Shown here in pieces: positions 19,976 through 30,287 of a stretch of 35,957 nucleotides of DNA. Position 1 is the stretch's first letter, and each line of letters starts with the position of its first letter. Made by a program: the position numbers and the translations under genes. The notes beneath the pieces are model-generated. The model ran no database searches. It was not told where the DNA came from and saw only the letters and a program-made list of their open reading frames with translations. The stretch spans positions 1-35,957 of the forward strand of contig JACGCK010000346.1 of assembly GCA_014925825.1 (NCBI GenBank), given 5' to 3'. This DNA comes from Pholiota molesta. Its lineage: Eukaryota; Basidiomycota; Agaricomycetes; Agaricales; Strophariaceae.

Positions 19976-20881
19976 TAGTATAAAAGCAGCTTAAGAGCCT
20001 CTAAATACAATGCGTCTTTACTGATATACAATATGTTTGCAATAGAAAATATATATACTTTACCACCTTATATCAAGCCTACTCTAGAATTCTGAATATT
20101 GGAACATACACTGTGCTCTTGGTGTGCCTCAGCACTTCAAGCATATAGCTATTAGATAGTTATAGTATACTTATCTCAAAATATCTTCTGGTATATTTAG
20201 ACCAAATTTAGACCTTTGGATATACTTTGCAGTGGCAGCTGTGGCACTGCCCTCTATTGTAATTCAGGAATTCCATGATTTGGGCTCGATTTGGGCAGTC
20301 TGTGTGGCTTGACTTACTTATAAAAAATATACAAATATACAAATTCTAAATTTAAAAAAAGACTCGATGCCATGCCATGCTATGCAATGGCCACTAAACC
20401 AAGTTCATTTAATCTCAGGACGACCGTCATGGAACCTGAAATCAACAATGACCCTAGGGTTGTTGATCCCAGCGGAAAAGGGCGATCTAGAAATTATCAG
20501 TATTCGCTCATTACTGCTGGTCCAATTTCTGGGAAAGTTTTTTTGGGGAGAGGAACCAAGTCCACCCCACCGCCCTTATTCACCATTGCCTGATCTCGGA
20601 CAATCGGTTTCGATTAGTACGACAAATTCTCTGCTATACTCAATCTTTCAAGAGATATCAGTTGGCTGTTTTCTATTGCTTGGATACGTATAAATTGTGC
20701 TTGGATCCTTCTATTTCCTTCTAGTTTTTTTTTATATGACTGAAATGTTACCAACTCTGTGACGAGTTTATTTGAGTTGTCTTAGTCCGATTTATTGTCT
20801 GACGAACCTGAAGACGAGTTCTCTAGGACTGGCCTAGATTACAGGTGGGTATTTACTATTTTTCACTTGCTGAGCGCTTAG

Positions 20882-20886
20882 AAGGC
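20882..20886. repeat. AAGGC flank, probable half of a target-site duplication
   Basis: The 5 bp directly left of the LTR at 20887. The same 5 bp directly follow the LTR ending at 7184 (7185-7189), but not the LTR ending at 30018 (ATCGG). Confidence 0.6.
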
Positions 20887-21166
20887 TGTGACAAGGCGTG
20901 TTCCCACGAGTCTTGCCACACGAGAACCCAAAAGACAGTTGAAGAGCTGAATTCCAGGCCGACTATCTACGTACACCAAGTCGGCCTTAAATACTCTACG
21001 GATGTCTAATACGTCATAACTAGATAGTTTTAAACATAAGGTTTTTCGCAATATGGAGAGAGTGGGGAGTGTAAACAAAACGAAAGAAACAAATAAAAAA
21101 GTTCTAAGTCAATAAGATAAGATAAGATAAAGGGTCGTGCTGTGAGGTCGCTAGCGATCCGTCACA
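20887..21166 (-). repeat. 3' LTR of the full-length Gypsy element
   Basis: 280 bp, TGTGACA...GTCACA. It shares with the LTR at 6904-7184 the word AGGGTCGTGCTGTGAGG near its end; the LTR at 29740-30018 has AGAGTCGTGCTGTGTGG. Confidence 0.93.
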
Positions 21167-21181
21167 TACGCCCTCCATCTG
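21167..21181 (-). other. Polypurine tract
   Basis: Minus strand CAGATGGAGGGCGTA immediately before the LTR start TGTGACGG; the site for plus-strand DNA priming in LTR elements. Confidence 0.75.
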
Positions 21182-21304
21182 ATGTGTAATATCAGATACG
21201 TGCGAAGAGAACGTTGAATAAAAGAAGTCTAAGTCAAAAGTTAAATTGTAAGTAAGAGCCCGTCTTAAAGAAAAGAATAGAAAGAAAAGAATAAAAAGAC
21301 TTGT

Positions 21305-22259
21305 TCAAAAGTTACGCTGCTTCTTGATAGCAGACGAAACGCTCCCGGAACCAGGAACACGGCGCTTCTTGCCAATTCCCAAGCTCTCAGCCGCCGCGCG
21401 CATAATAATGGTATTGATCAATCCAGCGTCGACGTCCTCGCCAAAGAGGTCTATGAGTTGCATCGCCTGCCTGACACGCTCCGGGTGAGGATAGTTCACG
21501 TGTAGTGGGTACGCGCCAGTGTAGGTAATCGAGCCGTCGGAATGGATCATGGGTAACTTGGCCGGCTGAAGGGGATCTCCGTTGAGCGCATGTGCGACAT
21601 AGCGATACCCGAACGGTTCGACAAGTCGCACACGTCGCTCGGGATGGCCGCGGGTATTGTTAAGCTCGGAAGCGTACCGGAGCACCGCCTTGAGTAACGC
21701 CGCAGGAACCTCGAGAACTTGACCGTCCGGGTAGGCGAGAAGGAAATCACCATTAGCCCCGAAGAAGAGCTTCGAAAATCCAGGCACCGGGTTATTGAGC
21801 GCCGGAACGGTCTGCAAGGCGTTGATGTTGGGTACGGGCAGTGCTGCGGCCGCGGGGGCAGGAGCGAAGAAGCCGGCGTTGTTATTCCCAAGAGCCGGAG
21901 CCTGAGGCGTCTGGGGAACGGACTGGGCAGCGTACATCGGAGCGGGGGTGTGAACAGGCGTAGGCGCGGGAGGGTCAACCATAACGACGTCACCGGACCC
22001 TGTACCTGGAGCGCCTAAGTCGAGCTGGTGATCGTGATGCTGATACTGATGGTTGATTGCCGAAGCATCAGGATTGTTCGCGGATTGCGGGGCCGGGCCT
22101 ACGATCACAGAAGCGCTGGACGAAGCTTCTTGTGGCGTCATGATCGTCTCGGCACCGGTGTATGGAAGCTGGCTGAAAGTATTGGCAGAGGTAGACGCGA
22201 TGTTCGAAGGCTCGGGATTGGAAGAACGTTGGAACTTTGGAAAGGAAGAATAAGCAGGG
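21305..22259 (-). CDS. C-terminal extension of Gypsy Pol (reads as a third ORF)
   Basis: The frame from ATG at 22141 encodes 278 residues: a Pro/Ala/Gln-rich first half, a more globular second half (near GFSKLFFGANGDFLLAYPDG), and a basic end (KKRRVPGSG...IKKQR) resembling a nuclear localisation signal. The frame is open upstream of that ATG to about 22259 and reads sensibly there (SNIASTSANTFSQLPYTGAE). A run of six G at 22257-22262 (six C on the coding strand) is where it would join the upstream Pol frame if one base is missing. It is therefore more likely the end of Pol than a separate gene. Function unknown; the basic tail might aid nuclear entry (inference). Confidence 0.65.
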
Positions 22260-23711
22260 GGGCAGGAGAATAGGAAGCAGGAGAAGTAGGAGAATAATGA
22301 ATATAGTCGGAAGAAGGAACGGGAGGAGCGATGTCAGTGTCGTTGAGAAGGAAGTGTGGTTGGAGGTGCGTTGTCGATGGATTTAGAGGAAGAAGGAGTG
22401 TTGTTGGATGTGTTGAGAGATGGAGTGGAAGTGGAAGCGTGGCAGATTGGGCGGCTTTGGACGCGCGCTTACTCTTGGTGGGGTGGAAGAGCTCATGAGG
22501 ACGATGATGGTGGTTTGAGATGAAGATGAGGGATGCCTCGTCGCATTCCTGAGCCTTTATATAGTTTTCCGAGGGCTCAGTACCAAAAATAACCATCGAC
22601 GTTCCAGCCGTAAAATTTTCGTCCACCGTCGGTGGAGCAACGAGCGCGTCTATTCCGCTGACGCCCATAGCTTCCAAATATTGCTCTAAAGCGATCAGAT
22701 GACTCAGCTGATCGTAAGGTAGCCAGCTAGTGTCGCCTGTCTTAAATAACACCTTAAACATAGCACTTTTACCTCCTTTTTTATGTTCTAGAATTTTCTC
22801 AACCATCCACTCGCCCTCCAGATCTTCAAGGTCGAAGATCTGTGTATCCAAGCGCCCAGGAAATAATTGATCATCGTTAGGCACATGAATCCTCAAAAGC
22901 GAAGCATGGAATACATCGTGAACACCTCTCCTGGTCAAAGTAACCGGCAATTTCACCCTAAAGAATGATTCCCAAAGTCCTCCGTAATTTGATATGGCCC
23001 AATAAACTTAGGAGACAGTTTACGACTCATTCCCTTAGGCAGAGAAATATTCTTAGTAGAAATATAAACGAAATCATTCACCACGAACGGCGCCTTAATA
23101 CGCTTACGGTTCGCATTCCGAACTGACTTAACGCGCGCAGCAATATACAATCATGAGCACGCATAACCGCAGAACGCATCTTTTTAGCGAAGGCGCGCAC
23201 GCCAGGAAAGCCGTCAGGCTTATCCGCGTCCCAAATAAACGACCGCGGTAAACGCCCATAATTCAAGAAAAACGGCGCATAGCCGTACTCTCCGAACGCG
23301 CAGAATTAATCGCAAACTCAATAGCAGGCAACTTCAAACCCAATCTTTCTGATCTGGACTAATACTGACTCGTAACATTTGCCCAATTGTCTTATTAGCG
23401 CGCTCCGTCGCGCCATCAGACTCGGGATGGAAAGCACTCGACATATTTAATTTAGTACCAATCAGCTTATGCAGCTCCTGCCAGAAGTGACTCGTAAACA
23501 AGGGATCCCTATCACTGACTATAATCCTAGGCAAACCATGGTGTTTATAGACCTCAGCAAAAACCAACTCTGCAACCTGCTTAGCAGTATAATTAGTCCT
23601 ACTAGGCACCAAGTGTACCATACTCGTAAACAAGTCAATAATAGTCGTAATGGAATCAAAAGTACCATCCCTATTTCGAGATTCTGGAAAAGGACCACAA
23701 ATCAATGCCAA
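22138..23711 (-). pseudogene. Gypsy Pol: integrase core, GPY/F module and chromodomain, in broken frames
   Basis: Continuation of Pol spread over four open pieces: 23711-23334 (DDE core; VSDRDPLFTSHFW, SAFHPESDGATERAN), 23266-23078 (MNYGRLPRSF...), 23150-22953 (GPY/F-type module, KFIGPYQI) and 22956-22138 (DVFHASLLR, then the chromodomain EWMVEKILEHKKGGK...VLFKTGDTSWLPYDQL). Each break can be explained by one missing base: near 23695, 23337, 23284, 23144 and 22963, mostly at two- to four-base runs. The chromodomain would tether integration to modified histones. If the breaks are consensus errors, the domain set is complete. Confidence 0.82.
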
Positions 23712-26700
23712 TAGCTTCCCAAGGACGACTCTGAACCTCCAAAGGATTCAACAGCCCATAGGGCTTATGATTACCAGATTTACTACGCCTACAAGTAACA
23801 CAGGTCTCACAAAACTTCTCAATATCACTACTCATTGTTTTCCACCAGACGAACTCCCTAAGATAATCGTATGTCTTACGAAACCCTAAATGAGCCAACA
23901 AAGTATGGGCTTCGGAGATAACGATCTCGCGAACGGCGCGCCCTCCAGTGAACACATTAGGAATACACAGGAGCTTCTTGCCGTCCTGGGACAAGTACAA
24001 CAGCTCGTCTTTATCATCATAAACAAAATTCTTATGCGCTGACGGCCTCTCAACCACAGACTTAAACAGCGGGTCTTCATGATAATGACCTGCGATTACT
24101 GACTTCACGTTAATATTATCTAACTCTCCATTCAAATCCAGATTCGGCGCAGCCGCACCCTCATCCTCCTCTTCATCAGGAACCTCAACTGGTACGTCAG
24201 CCGCGTCCTTACTCCCAGAAGTACTCGCTACAGGAGTTTTCTGCGCCACCGGCACGCGCGCTGGGATGCGAATCACCAAGCGCTCGTTAGGCGCCGGTGG
24301 CGCCGGGCCTTTTAAAGTAAACGAATCCCTAACGCGAGCAGCGAACTCGTCCGAAGTTTCAGCGCGCCCAGTTTCAGCGCCTTCGCGCTCACGCGCTTTC
24401 TTAGATTTACGACCTACAAAGTTCGTAGCTGACATTGCACAAGCCTCCAAGCCAACGAACACAGGCGCCGCTACCACGTTGCACGCCAACTCCATGGATT
24501 CTACTGTATCGTCATATTCTGTATATTCTGACGGCGCACGCACAGTTCCCGGCGCATCATTAGAATAAATACGCGATAGCGCAGCACTCAAGATATTCTC
24601 AGTACCCGGGACATAAATTACTTCGAAATCAAATAAACTGATATTCTCAAGCCAGCGCGCCCTCCGTCCAGAGACATCGCGGTGCTGTAATATAGTCACC
24701 AAACCTTTGTGATCAGTATACCACCTAAAATGGACGCCTAATAATATATCCCTGTATCTCATCATAGTCTCCAAGCCAGCCAGCATCTCTATCTCATGAA
24801 CAGGATAATTCTGCTGTGCCGGACTTAATTTCGCTGAGTAAAATGCCGCTACAGGTGCTGTTTTCCAGTCTTCACCCCGGCTAATCACACCAGCAATCCC
24901 AGTAATACAACCATCTGTAATTAAGTTAATCGGAGGAGCCCCCCTCCTATGATCAATTGGCCTCCTATGATGATCCTTACAAGAACTCGCCGATGCCTTA
25001 ATTTGATCAAACGCTCGTTGATGCGTAAAATCCCATCGGAAAGGTACCGCGTCACTCGTAAGCGTATGAAGAACGCCCATCGGAATCCGTACGCGATCGA
25101 TGTCATCTGCCAAATATCCGGCCGCGCCAAGGAAACCTCGCAGCAGATCGCGGTTGGTAGGCACTTTCCAGTTAATCAACTTGTCAACCTTGTGTGGATC
25201 CATCTGAATGCCGTCGTCGTCCACGATTCGGCCAAGGATCTTAACACGGTTGGCAATAAATTCAAGTTTACCTTCAGACAAATAGAACTTTTCCTTCTTC
25301 AGTATGTCCAATACAATTTTTACGTGCTCAATGTGTTCCTTAAGAGTGTCCGAATAAATCACAATGTCATCCAAGTACACATCCATAAATCTTCCTATAT
25401 GTTCCGAGAAGATATGATTCATGGAACTCTGATGTGTCGCCGGCGCATTAATGTCACCAATCTGGAGTACATTACTAACCATGTTACCATTTGGGGTCGC
25501 AAACACTGTTTTCCACACATCTCGAGGCTCCACGCGCGTCTGTTCGTACGCGTCTTTCATATCCAGAAGCGTCCGATAAGGTTTCAAAGACACGCGTCGC
25601 ATGATACCTTCGATTTCTGGCAAAGGACTAGCCATCTTCTTAGTGTTCGCATTACGCGCTCTCAGATCTATTACAGTGCGAAGCTTCGGTGGTTCCCCAT
25701 TTTTACTTGGTTTGGGAATATACATCATTGGCACCGAATTCCTACTGCTCGTTACTTTCCATCTACCTGTATTAATGTATGCCCTTCGCTTCTCAATCCA
25801 TTGATCCATAAATGCTTCAGGACATCTAGCCGGTCGCCAAGGATAAACCTTCTCTTCGTCGATCAAATCAATTCGATGATTGATCGCCCTTAACGGAGGC
25901 AATTCTGTTTCCGCGGCTGTTTTACACAACGGCTCAGCTAAACTCTTAAGGTATTGACGCGCTTCCTCAAGATTAAGCTCACGAAGCACCGCTGATCTGG
26001 AAGCAAGGGTACGCACTGTTGATCCCTTGATTGGCAAGGCCGTATTACTCCCGATGACAACTCGTGTATCATTAAATCCAACCATAACTCTATGCTGATA
26101 CAAGAACGGCGTTCCTAATATGAGGTCATGGTTCGGTAAATTCATAATATCAAATGAGCGACTTTCGTTAATACCCTGGTACTTGAAATCCACTGTAGCT
26201 CTGTAATTCACCTTGGTCCTAGATCCTAATGCTGCCAATTGCACAGTAAGGGGAGTAGCTAACTCTTCCTTCTTAACCTTTAATTGATCTGCAAACGACG
26301 ACGACATAAAGTCGCACAAAGACCCCGTATCAATAAGCGCCCGTGCAGGTTCTCCATTAACATGAACCACTACAGTAATATAATTAGGCACAACGCGCGA
26401 TGGATCCTTAGTTACTGCTGCAGTCCTCATTACCGAAGGCAAAGTATCATTATCAGTTTGCGCAACTGCCATTCCAGCCGAAGCAGGTAGATCCCATTTA
26501 TTATAGTCTTCAAAGATGGACCAATCTCCCATTTCTACTACTTTATGTTCCTGAACATCACCGTTATCGTAGCTACTGAATATATCGAATTCATCCCATT
26601 CATCTGAATCAGAGTCTTCAAACTCGTCATCGCTTGAATCCGAATAATCTAACAAGTCTGGAACCTGATCTTCGTCTTCCTCAGACTCGCCCTCCGGATT

Positions 26701-27267
26701 TTCGTAACCGAAAAGACGCCATAATCCACTGTAGTCGACATCAGGATCATGGACTACAATGAGCCACCTACGCAATTGCCGTCTGAACCACACAGCAATA
26801 TCAAATCGTGAATCCTGTACCAAACGCGCTGCAAGCTCGAAGCTAACACTCAAATACCGATCCCTGACTACATACACTTCACTATCTGGCAATCGGAACA
26901 CTACATATCGTAATTCCAAAGCCTGCTTATCCCTCTTGGACCAAGCCAAGTATTCAGAGAAGGGCCTGCCACACTCAAGCCTCCAGGCTGCGTTCATCGC
27001 ATAGTAATCCCACTGACGCCTACGCTTAAACCAGCGCGGCTGCAAAGTAACCCTCAGTTTATTCCTTTGTGCACATTTAATGGCATACCAACGTCCAACT
27101 AAGAAATCGTCTCGCTCAGCCGCTGAACGCGGTAACAACTCGTCAGCCAATGTAACATTATCCAATATAGCCAAATGTCTCCCATTATCCGTTTCATAAA
27201 CAAGGAATCGTTCAGACTCCATACCCTCAGTTACTGGATCGCCAGGAAAAGGTCGCGCGAGGTTCAA
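23671..27267 (-). CDS. Gypsy Pol polyprotein: pre-protease domain, PR, RT, RNase H, IN zinc finger
   Basis: A 1198-codon frame. In order: a pre-protease region of about 200 residues, an acidic Asp/Glu/Ser stretch (near 26570-26700), protease (RALIDTGSLCDF), reverse transcriptase (YLDDIVIYSDT), RNase H (LITDGC, HEIEMLAGLE, YTDHKGL) and the integrase zinc finger (HTLLAHLG, CETCVTC). The usual RNase H motif ADALSR reads SAALSR here (Ala codon 24583-24585), so the last acidic catalytic residue appears replaced. The frame ends at a frameshift near 23695, before the integrase core. Pol lies in the -1 frame relative to gag and overlaps it by about 60 bases, so a -1 frameshift is the likely expression route; the first residue given is a TTG, not a proven start. 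Confidence 0.88.
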   Translation of the reverse strand: MNLARPFPGDPVTEGMESERFLVYETDNGRHLAILDNVTLADELLPRSAAERDDFLVGRWYAIKCAQRNKLRVTLQPRWFKRRRQWDYYAMNAAWRLECGRPFSEYLAWSKRDKQALELRYVVFRLPDSEVYVVRDRYLSVSFELAARLVQDSRFDIAVWFRRQLRRWLIVVHDPDVDYSGLWRLFGYENPEGESEEDEDQVPDLLDYSDSSDDEFEDSDSDEWDEFDIFSSYDNGDVQEHKVVEMGDWSIFEDYNKWDLPASAGMAVAQTDNDTLPSVMRTAAVTKDPSRVVPNYITVVVHVNGEPARALIDTGSLCDFMSSSFADQLKVKKEELATPLTVQLAALGSRTKVNYRATVDFKYQGINESRSFDIMNLPNHDLILGTPFLYQHRVMVGFNDTRVVIGSNTALPIKGSTVRTLASRSAVLRELNLEEARQYLKSLAEPLCKTAAETELPPLRAINHRIDLIDEEKVYPWRPARCPEAFMDQWIEKRRAYINTGRWKVTSSRNSVPMMYIPKPSKNGEPPKLRTVIDLRARNANTKKMASPLPEIEGIMRRVSLKPYRTLLDMKDAYEQTRVEPRDVWKTVFATPNGNMVSNVLQIGDINAPATHQSSMNHIFSEHIGRFMDVYLDDIVIYSDTLKEHIEHVKIVLDILKKEKFYLSEGKLEFIANRVKILGRIVDDDGIQMDPHKVDKLINWKVPTNRDLLRGFLGAAGYLADDIDRVRIPMGVLHTLTSDAVPFRWDFTHQRAFDQIKASASSCKDHHRRPIDHRRGAPPINLITDGCITGIAGVISRGEDWKTAPVAAFYSAKLSPAQQNYPVHEIEMLAGLETMMRYRDILLGVHFRWYTDHKGLVTILQHRDVSGRRARWLENISLFDFEVIYVPGTENILSAALSRIYSNDAPGTVRAPSEYTEYDDTVESMELACNVVAAPVFVGLEACAMSATNFVGRKSKKAREREGAETGRAETSDEFAARVRDSFTLKGPAPPAPNERLVIRIPARVPVAQKTPVASTSGSKDAADVPVEVPDEEEDEGAAAPNLDLNGELDNINVKSVIAGHYHEDPLFKSVVERPSAHKNFVYDDKDELLYLSQDGKKLLCIPNVFTGGRAVREIVISEAHTLLAHLGFRKTYDYLREFVWWKTMSSDIEKFCETCVTCRRSKSGNHKPYGLLNPLEVQSRPWEAIGIDLWSFSRISK

Positions 27268-29563
27268 GGAGCGCTGAATAACATCGCACAGAGGTGATCC
27301 CAGCCGGGTTTGATCCCCGACCTGTCATCATCCGCCAAAATGCGTACAGCATCTTCCACATCCATCGCGCATACACCACTATCCCAACTCACCGCTTCAG
27401 TAGCCTCGTCAAACACCGCACCAGCCATAGAACTCTCAACAGACATGTAGTACGTCGCGGCTTCGCCAGGCTGCTCGGTCGTGGACTCCGGCCCGGTGAC
27501 GGAAGCTAGCTGCTCCTCGGTTTCGGTAATCAAATCTACATTGAACGCGCGAGCGCCTGGTGGTCCTTTCTTAGCGCCCGGGGACTTAACCGACTGCCTA
27601 TCAGGACAGTTCCGTCCAATGTGTCCAGTCTTACCACAACCGTAGCACCGGATTTCCGCAGAGTCGTTAGTAGACTTCGACGTAGTACTCTTAATATCAT
27701 TATTATTCCCATGAGATTTACTCTGACCATCTCCGGATTTGCTGTAAGAAGAATGGTGACCACTCCTACTAGTATTACCATCTTTCTGATATTTATTACC
27801 CTTGAACCCATTCCTGGTCCCATCAGCAGATCTCTCAGATGACTTGTTATTATCACGGTTCGAAGTACCTTTGCTACGCGAAGTGTCCTTATGATCGCGA
27901 GATTTATTGCTATATTCCTTACGATTTCTCTCCATCATATCGGCCATTTCGTGCCGCGTCGCGACAGCCACGACTTCGTCCCAAGAAGCCTCCTTGAAAT
28001 CTAAACCTTCCTTCCAAAGAGCAGTCTGTAGTTCTGTTCTCAGACCATTCCATAATTTATCAACTCGTTGCTGTTCATTGGAAGTACCAATAACTCTGAA
28101 TAATAAGCTGACCTCGGCTGCAAAAGCCTTGACCGTCATCGAGCCCTGAGTCAAATTGTCCAGTCTCCGACGTTGCTTCAACCGGTAATCCGGCGGGAAA
28201 CAGTAGTCGTAGAGACCTTTGAAAAAGTCCTCCAAGGCAAACAACGTCTCGCTAAGCATAACCGTAGTCGTAAAATATTTCGCGGCTTTACCTTGCAAGT
28301 AATCCCCGCACCGAATAACTTGTTCCTCGGGCGGCAAACGAGCTTCGATACAGAAGCGCCTACACTGCATTACATACGTTGTATATTTAATTGCGTCTGC
28401 ATCGCCATGATAAACGGTCGGCGTCGTCGGCATGATCGCGCGGAAACGGCTGGGTGCCAAAGCAGTAGGCTGTTCAGGAGGGTTGTAAAGGTTGCTAGAG
28501 AAGTGAGCCTCTCTTCCCTGAGGAGCCTGCTTAGCACCTATTTCCTCTAATAAATTCCTCCCAACTCTGCCATTTAACAAGCGCCCTACCATGCTATCCG
28601 GCGTCAATTGCGCGCTCGGTAATAATGTACCCGAAGTTCGCGGCGCATTCTTTGGCGTCGAAGTTCCTTGCAATATAAATCTCTCAAATTCCTTAGACAT
28701 AGGACTATCGGAAATGCGCTCGGTGTGTAAAATCTGCTCTTCCCGGCGCTTATTAAACTGATCCGCTTTTTCCTTTTCCTTTTGCCATTCCTCGAACAAT
28801 TGACTCATACGTTCTTCATGGATATTAATCCTGTCCGCGCGCTCTTCGGCCCCCCTTGTCTTGGGCGTCTGATGCGGCGGCTGATCTCTCACGGATTGTT
28901 CAAGCCTTTCGTTATCCCGCGTTAACTCAGCAAATCGAACCCTCTGGGCCTCGGTGTTCAATTCATGCTCAGAGATTCCAACATTGCCCCATTCGGCGGG
29001 ATCGATCGTTTTCCCCTTCGAGGAAATCTTACCTATATTCTCAGACTCACTGTCTGTGTCCACAAGATCATGGAACACAGTCTCATCTGGACTGTCCTCT
29101 CTCTCAGGTGTGTTTCTCTTTCCCTCGAGAGCTTCTAATCTAACCAATATTTGATTCATAAGTGGTAATAACATTCCACCTGCTGTTTACTTTCCGCAAC
29201 GGCCTCCATGGCCTTAACAAATTCCTCAGTACGTACTACCTGACCTTGACCTTGATCAGCACTATTACTCAACGGGGCCCGCCCTCCAGGCTGCGGCTCC
29301 TCCAACCGACGGTCGTTCTCAGACGCACCGCGGCTATTTTCAGAACTGTGAGGGTCGTCACCCATCACATCATCACGCGCGCCTCCCTGGGCGGCTGTTA
29401 TCGAGTTGGTGCCCACGACGCCGCCTGCCGCGGGTGTGGCCGCACCGGGATGGACAACACTGTCCTTCGACTGGGCACCGCCGACTTCCTCGATCGGTCC
29501 CAACCCCTCAACACTAGGGGTACTTGGCTGCTTAGACTGCGAGCGCCCTCGTCTCACTGCCAT
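27264..29563 (-). CDS. Gag polyprotein with CCHC zinc knuckle, one frameshift near the N-terminus
   Basis: Starts at ATG 29563 (MAVRRGRSQ). The first about 130 codons are separated from the 636-codon main frame (from 29174) by loss of one C near 29175-29177 (TTCCACC; the other copy at 1550-1556 has TTCCCACC). The main frame has a coiled-coil-like charged region, the retrotransposon gag domain (near YCFPPDYRLKQRRRLDNL), a Ser/Asn/Lys-rich linker and one zinc knuckle CYGCGKTGHIGRNC (about 27608-27650). It ends with TGA at 27264-27266, overlapping pol. Role: capsid assembly and RNA packaging. Confidence 0.88.
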
Positions 29564-29739
29564 CACAGCACAGCAAAAGCTAAAATAAAGTTAGGGTTTT
29601 TAATTAATTGACTACTCACCTGGAAGTCCTGGTTGATCAGACCGGGGTTATCCAAGGCTCGACGTCGTCGACGAAGTTAAATGAGTAAGCTCGGGGTGTT
29701 CCCGTAGAGTATCGAACCGATTCTCTCTTGTCAAAAATA
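29564..29739 (-). other. Gypsy leader, uninterrupted copy
   Basis: Sequence between the 5' LTR and gag. It gives the 'empty site' for the palindromic insertion in the left copy: GACGAAG at 29670-29676 occurs once and continues into TTAAATGAGTAAGCTC. The hairpin around CGAACCG near 29711-29729 is conserved with the left copy. Confidence 0.75.
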
Positions 29740-30018
29740 TGTGACAAGGCGTGTTCCCACGAGTCTTGCCACACGAGAACCCAAAAGACAGTTGAAGAGC
29801 TGAATTCCAGGCCGACTATCTACGTACACCAAGTCGGCCTTAAATACTCTACGGATGTCTAATACGTCATAACTAGATAGTTTTTAAACATAAGGTTTTT
29901 CGGAATATGGAGAGAGTGGGGAGTGTAAACAAAACGAAAGAAACAAATAAAAGTTCTAAGTCAATAAGATAAGATAAGATAAAGAGTCGTGCTGTGTGGT
30001 CGCTAGCGATCCGTCACA
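29740..30018 (-). repeat. 5' LTR of the full-length Gypsy element
   Basis: 279 bp with TG/CA ends. Followed by ATCGGCTACTAAC, which is the start of a repeat unit also found at 30821 and 34826, so the element sits precisely at a unit boundary word. Confidence 0.93.
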
Positions 30019-30195
30019 ATCGGCTACTAACGGTCATGACTCGAGCTCAACACAAGCGCAATTTTCACGTTTCAACCATGATGCCACTCTCACTTCAACG
30101 TAATCGATAACTCTCCTTCTAAAAGGTTCATTTGGTCGTCGTTCCCATTTGTTGATTCGAGATATCAAACTTGCAAGCTTCAAGCACTATATACG

Positions 30196-30287
30196 GTATG
30201 TTGTCCTGCCAGTGCATTGTCTGAAAGTATATGAGCAGTCTAAAGCATTTGAACAGCATTTGAGCATCGACAACAACGTCCCCTAAG
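30196..30287 (+). other. Predicted 5'-UTR intron ending at the start codon (copy A)
   Basis: GTATGT donor at 30196 and TAAG acceptor ending at 30287, directly before ATG 30288. The structure recurs in the other copies with a conserved acceptor (CTAAG/TAAG then ATGGTGAACC); the donor region is closely conserved in copy D (GGTATGTTGTCCTG). Confidence 0.6.

Larger units (their letters stand above)
19151..20886. other. Gene-poor intergenic DNA
   Basis: No convincing gene. Contains a CA-rich stretch (19190-19450), an imperfect purine-rich minisatellite-like block (19741-19975) and AT-rich DNA. The right end, AAGGC at 20882-20886, abuts an LTR. Confidence 0.5.
20887..30018 (-). mobile_element. Full-length Ty3/Gypsy chromovirus
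   Basis: A 9.13-kb minus-strand element with LTRs of 280 bp (20887-21166) and 279 bp (29740-30018), which differ by a few substitutions and homopolymer length changes. Order: 5' LTR, leader, gag, pol (pre-protease domain, PR, RT, RNase H, IN, GPY/F, chromodomain, long C-terminal extension), polypurine tract, 3' LTR. The chromodomain places it among chromoviruses. Most coding breaks are single missing bases. The flanks differ (AAGGC left, ATCGG right), so the present element is probably a recombinant of two insertions. Confidence 0.93.

Noticed and set aside
19711..19983. 90-codon frame in the repeat block
   Set aside because: Follows from degenerate purine-rich repeats; no other coding evidence.
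22138..22141. ATGA stop/start overlap suggesting a third retroelement ORF translated by reinitiation
   Set aside because: The downstream frame is open and protein-like well upstream of that ATG, and one missing base in the six-C run explains the split. Kept as a Pol extension instead.
20887..30018. Simple single insertion flanked by its own target-site duplication
   Set aside because: Left flank AAGGC and right flank ATCGG do not match, and AAGGC pairs with the LTR ending at 7184 instead.
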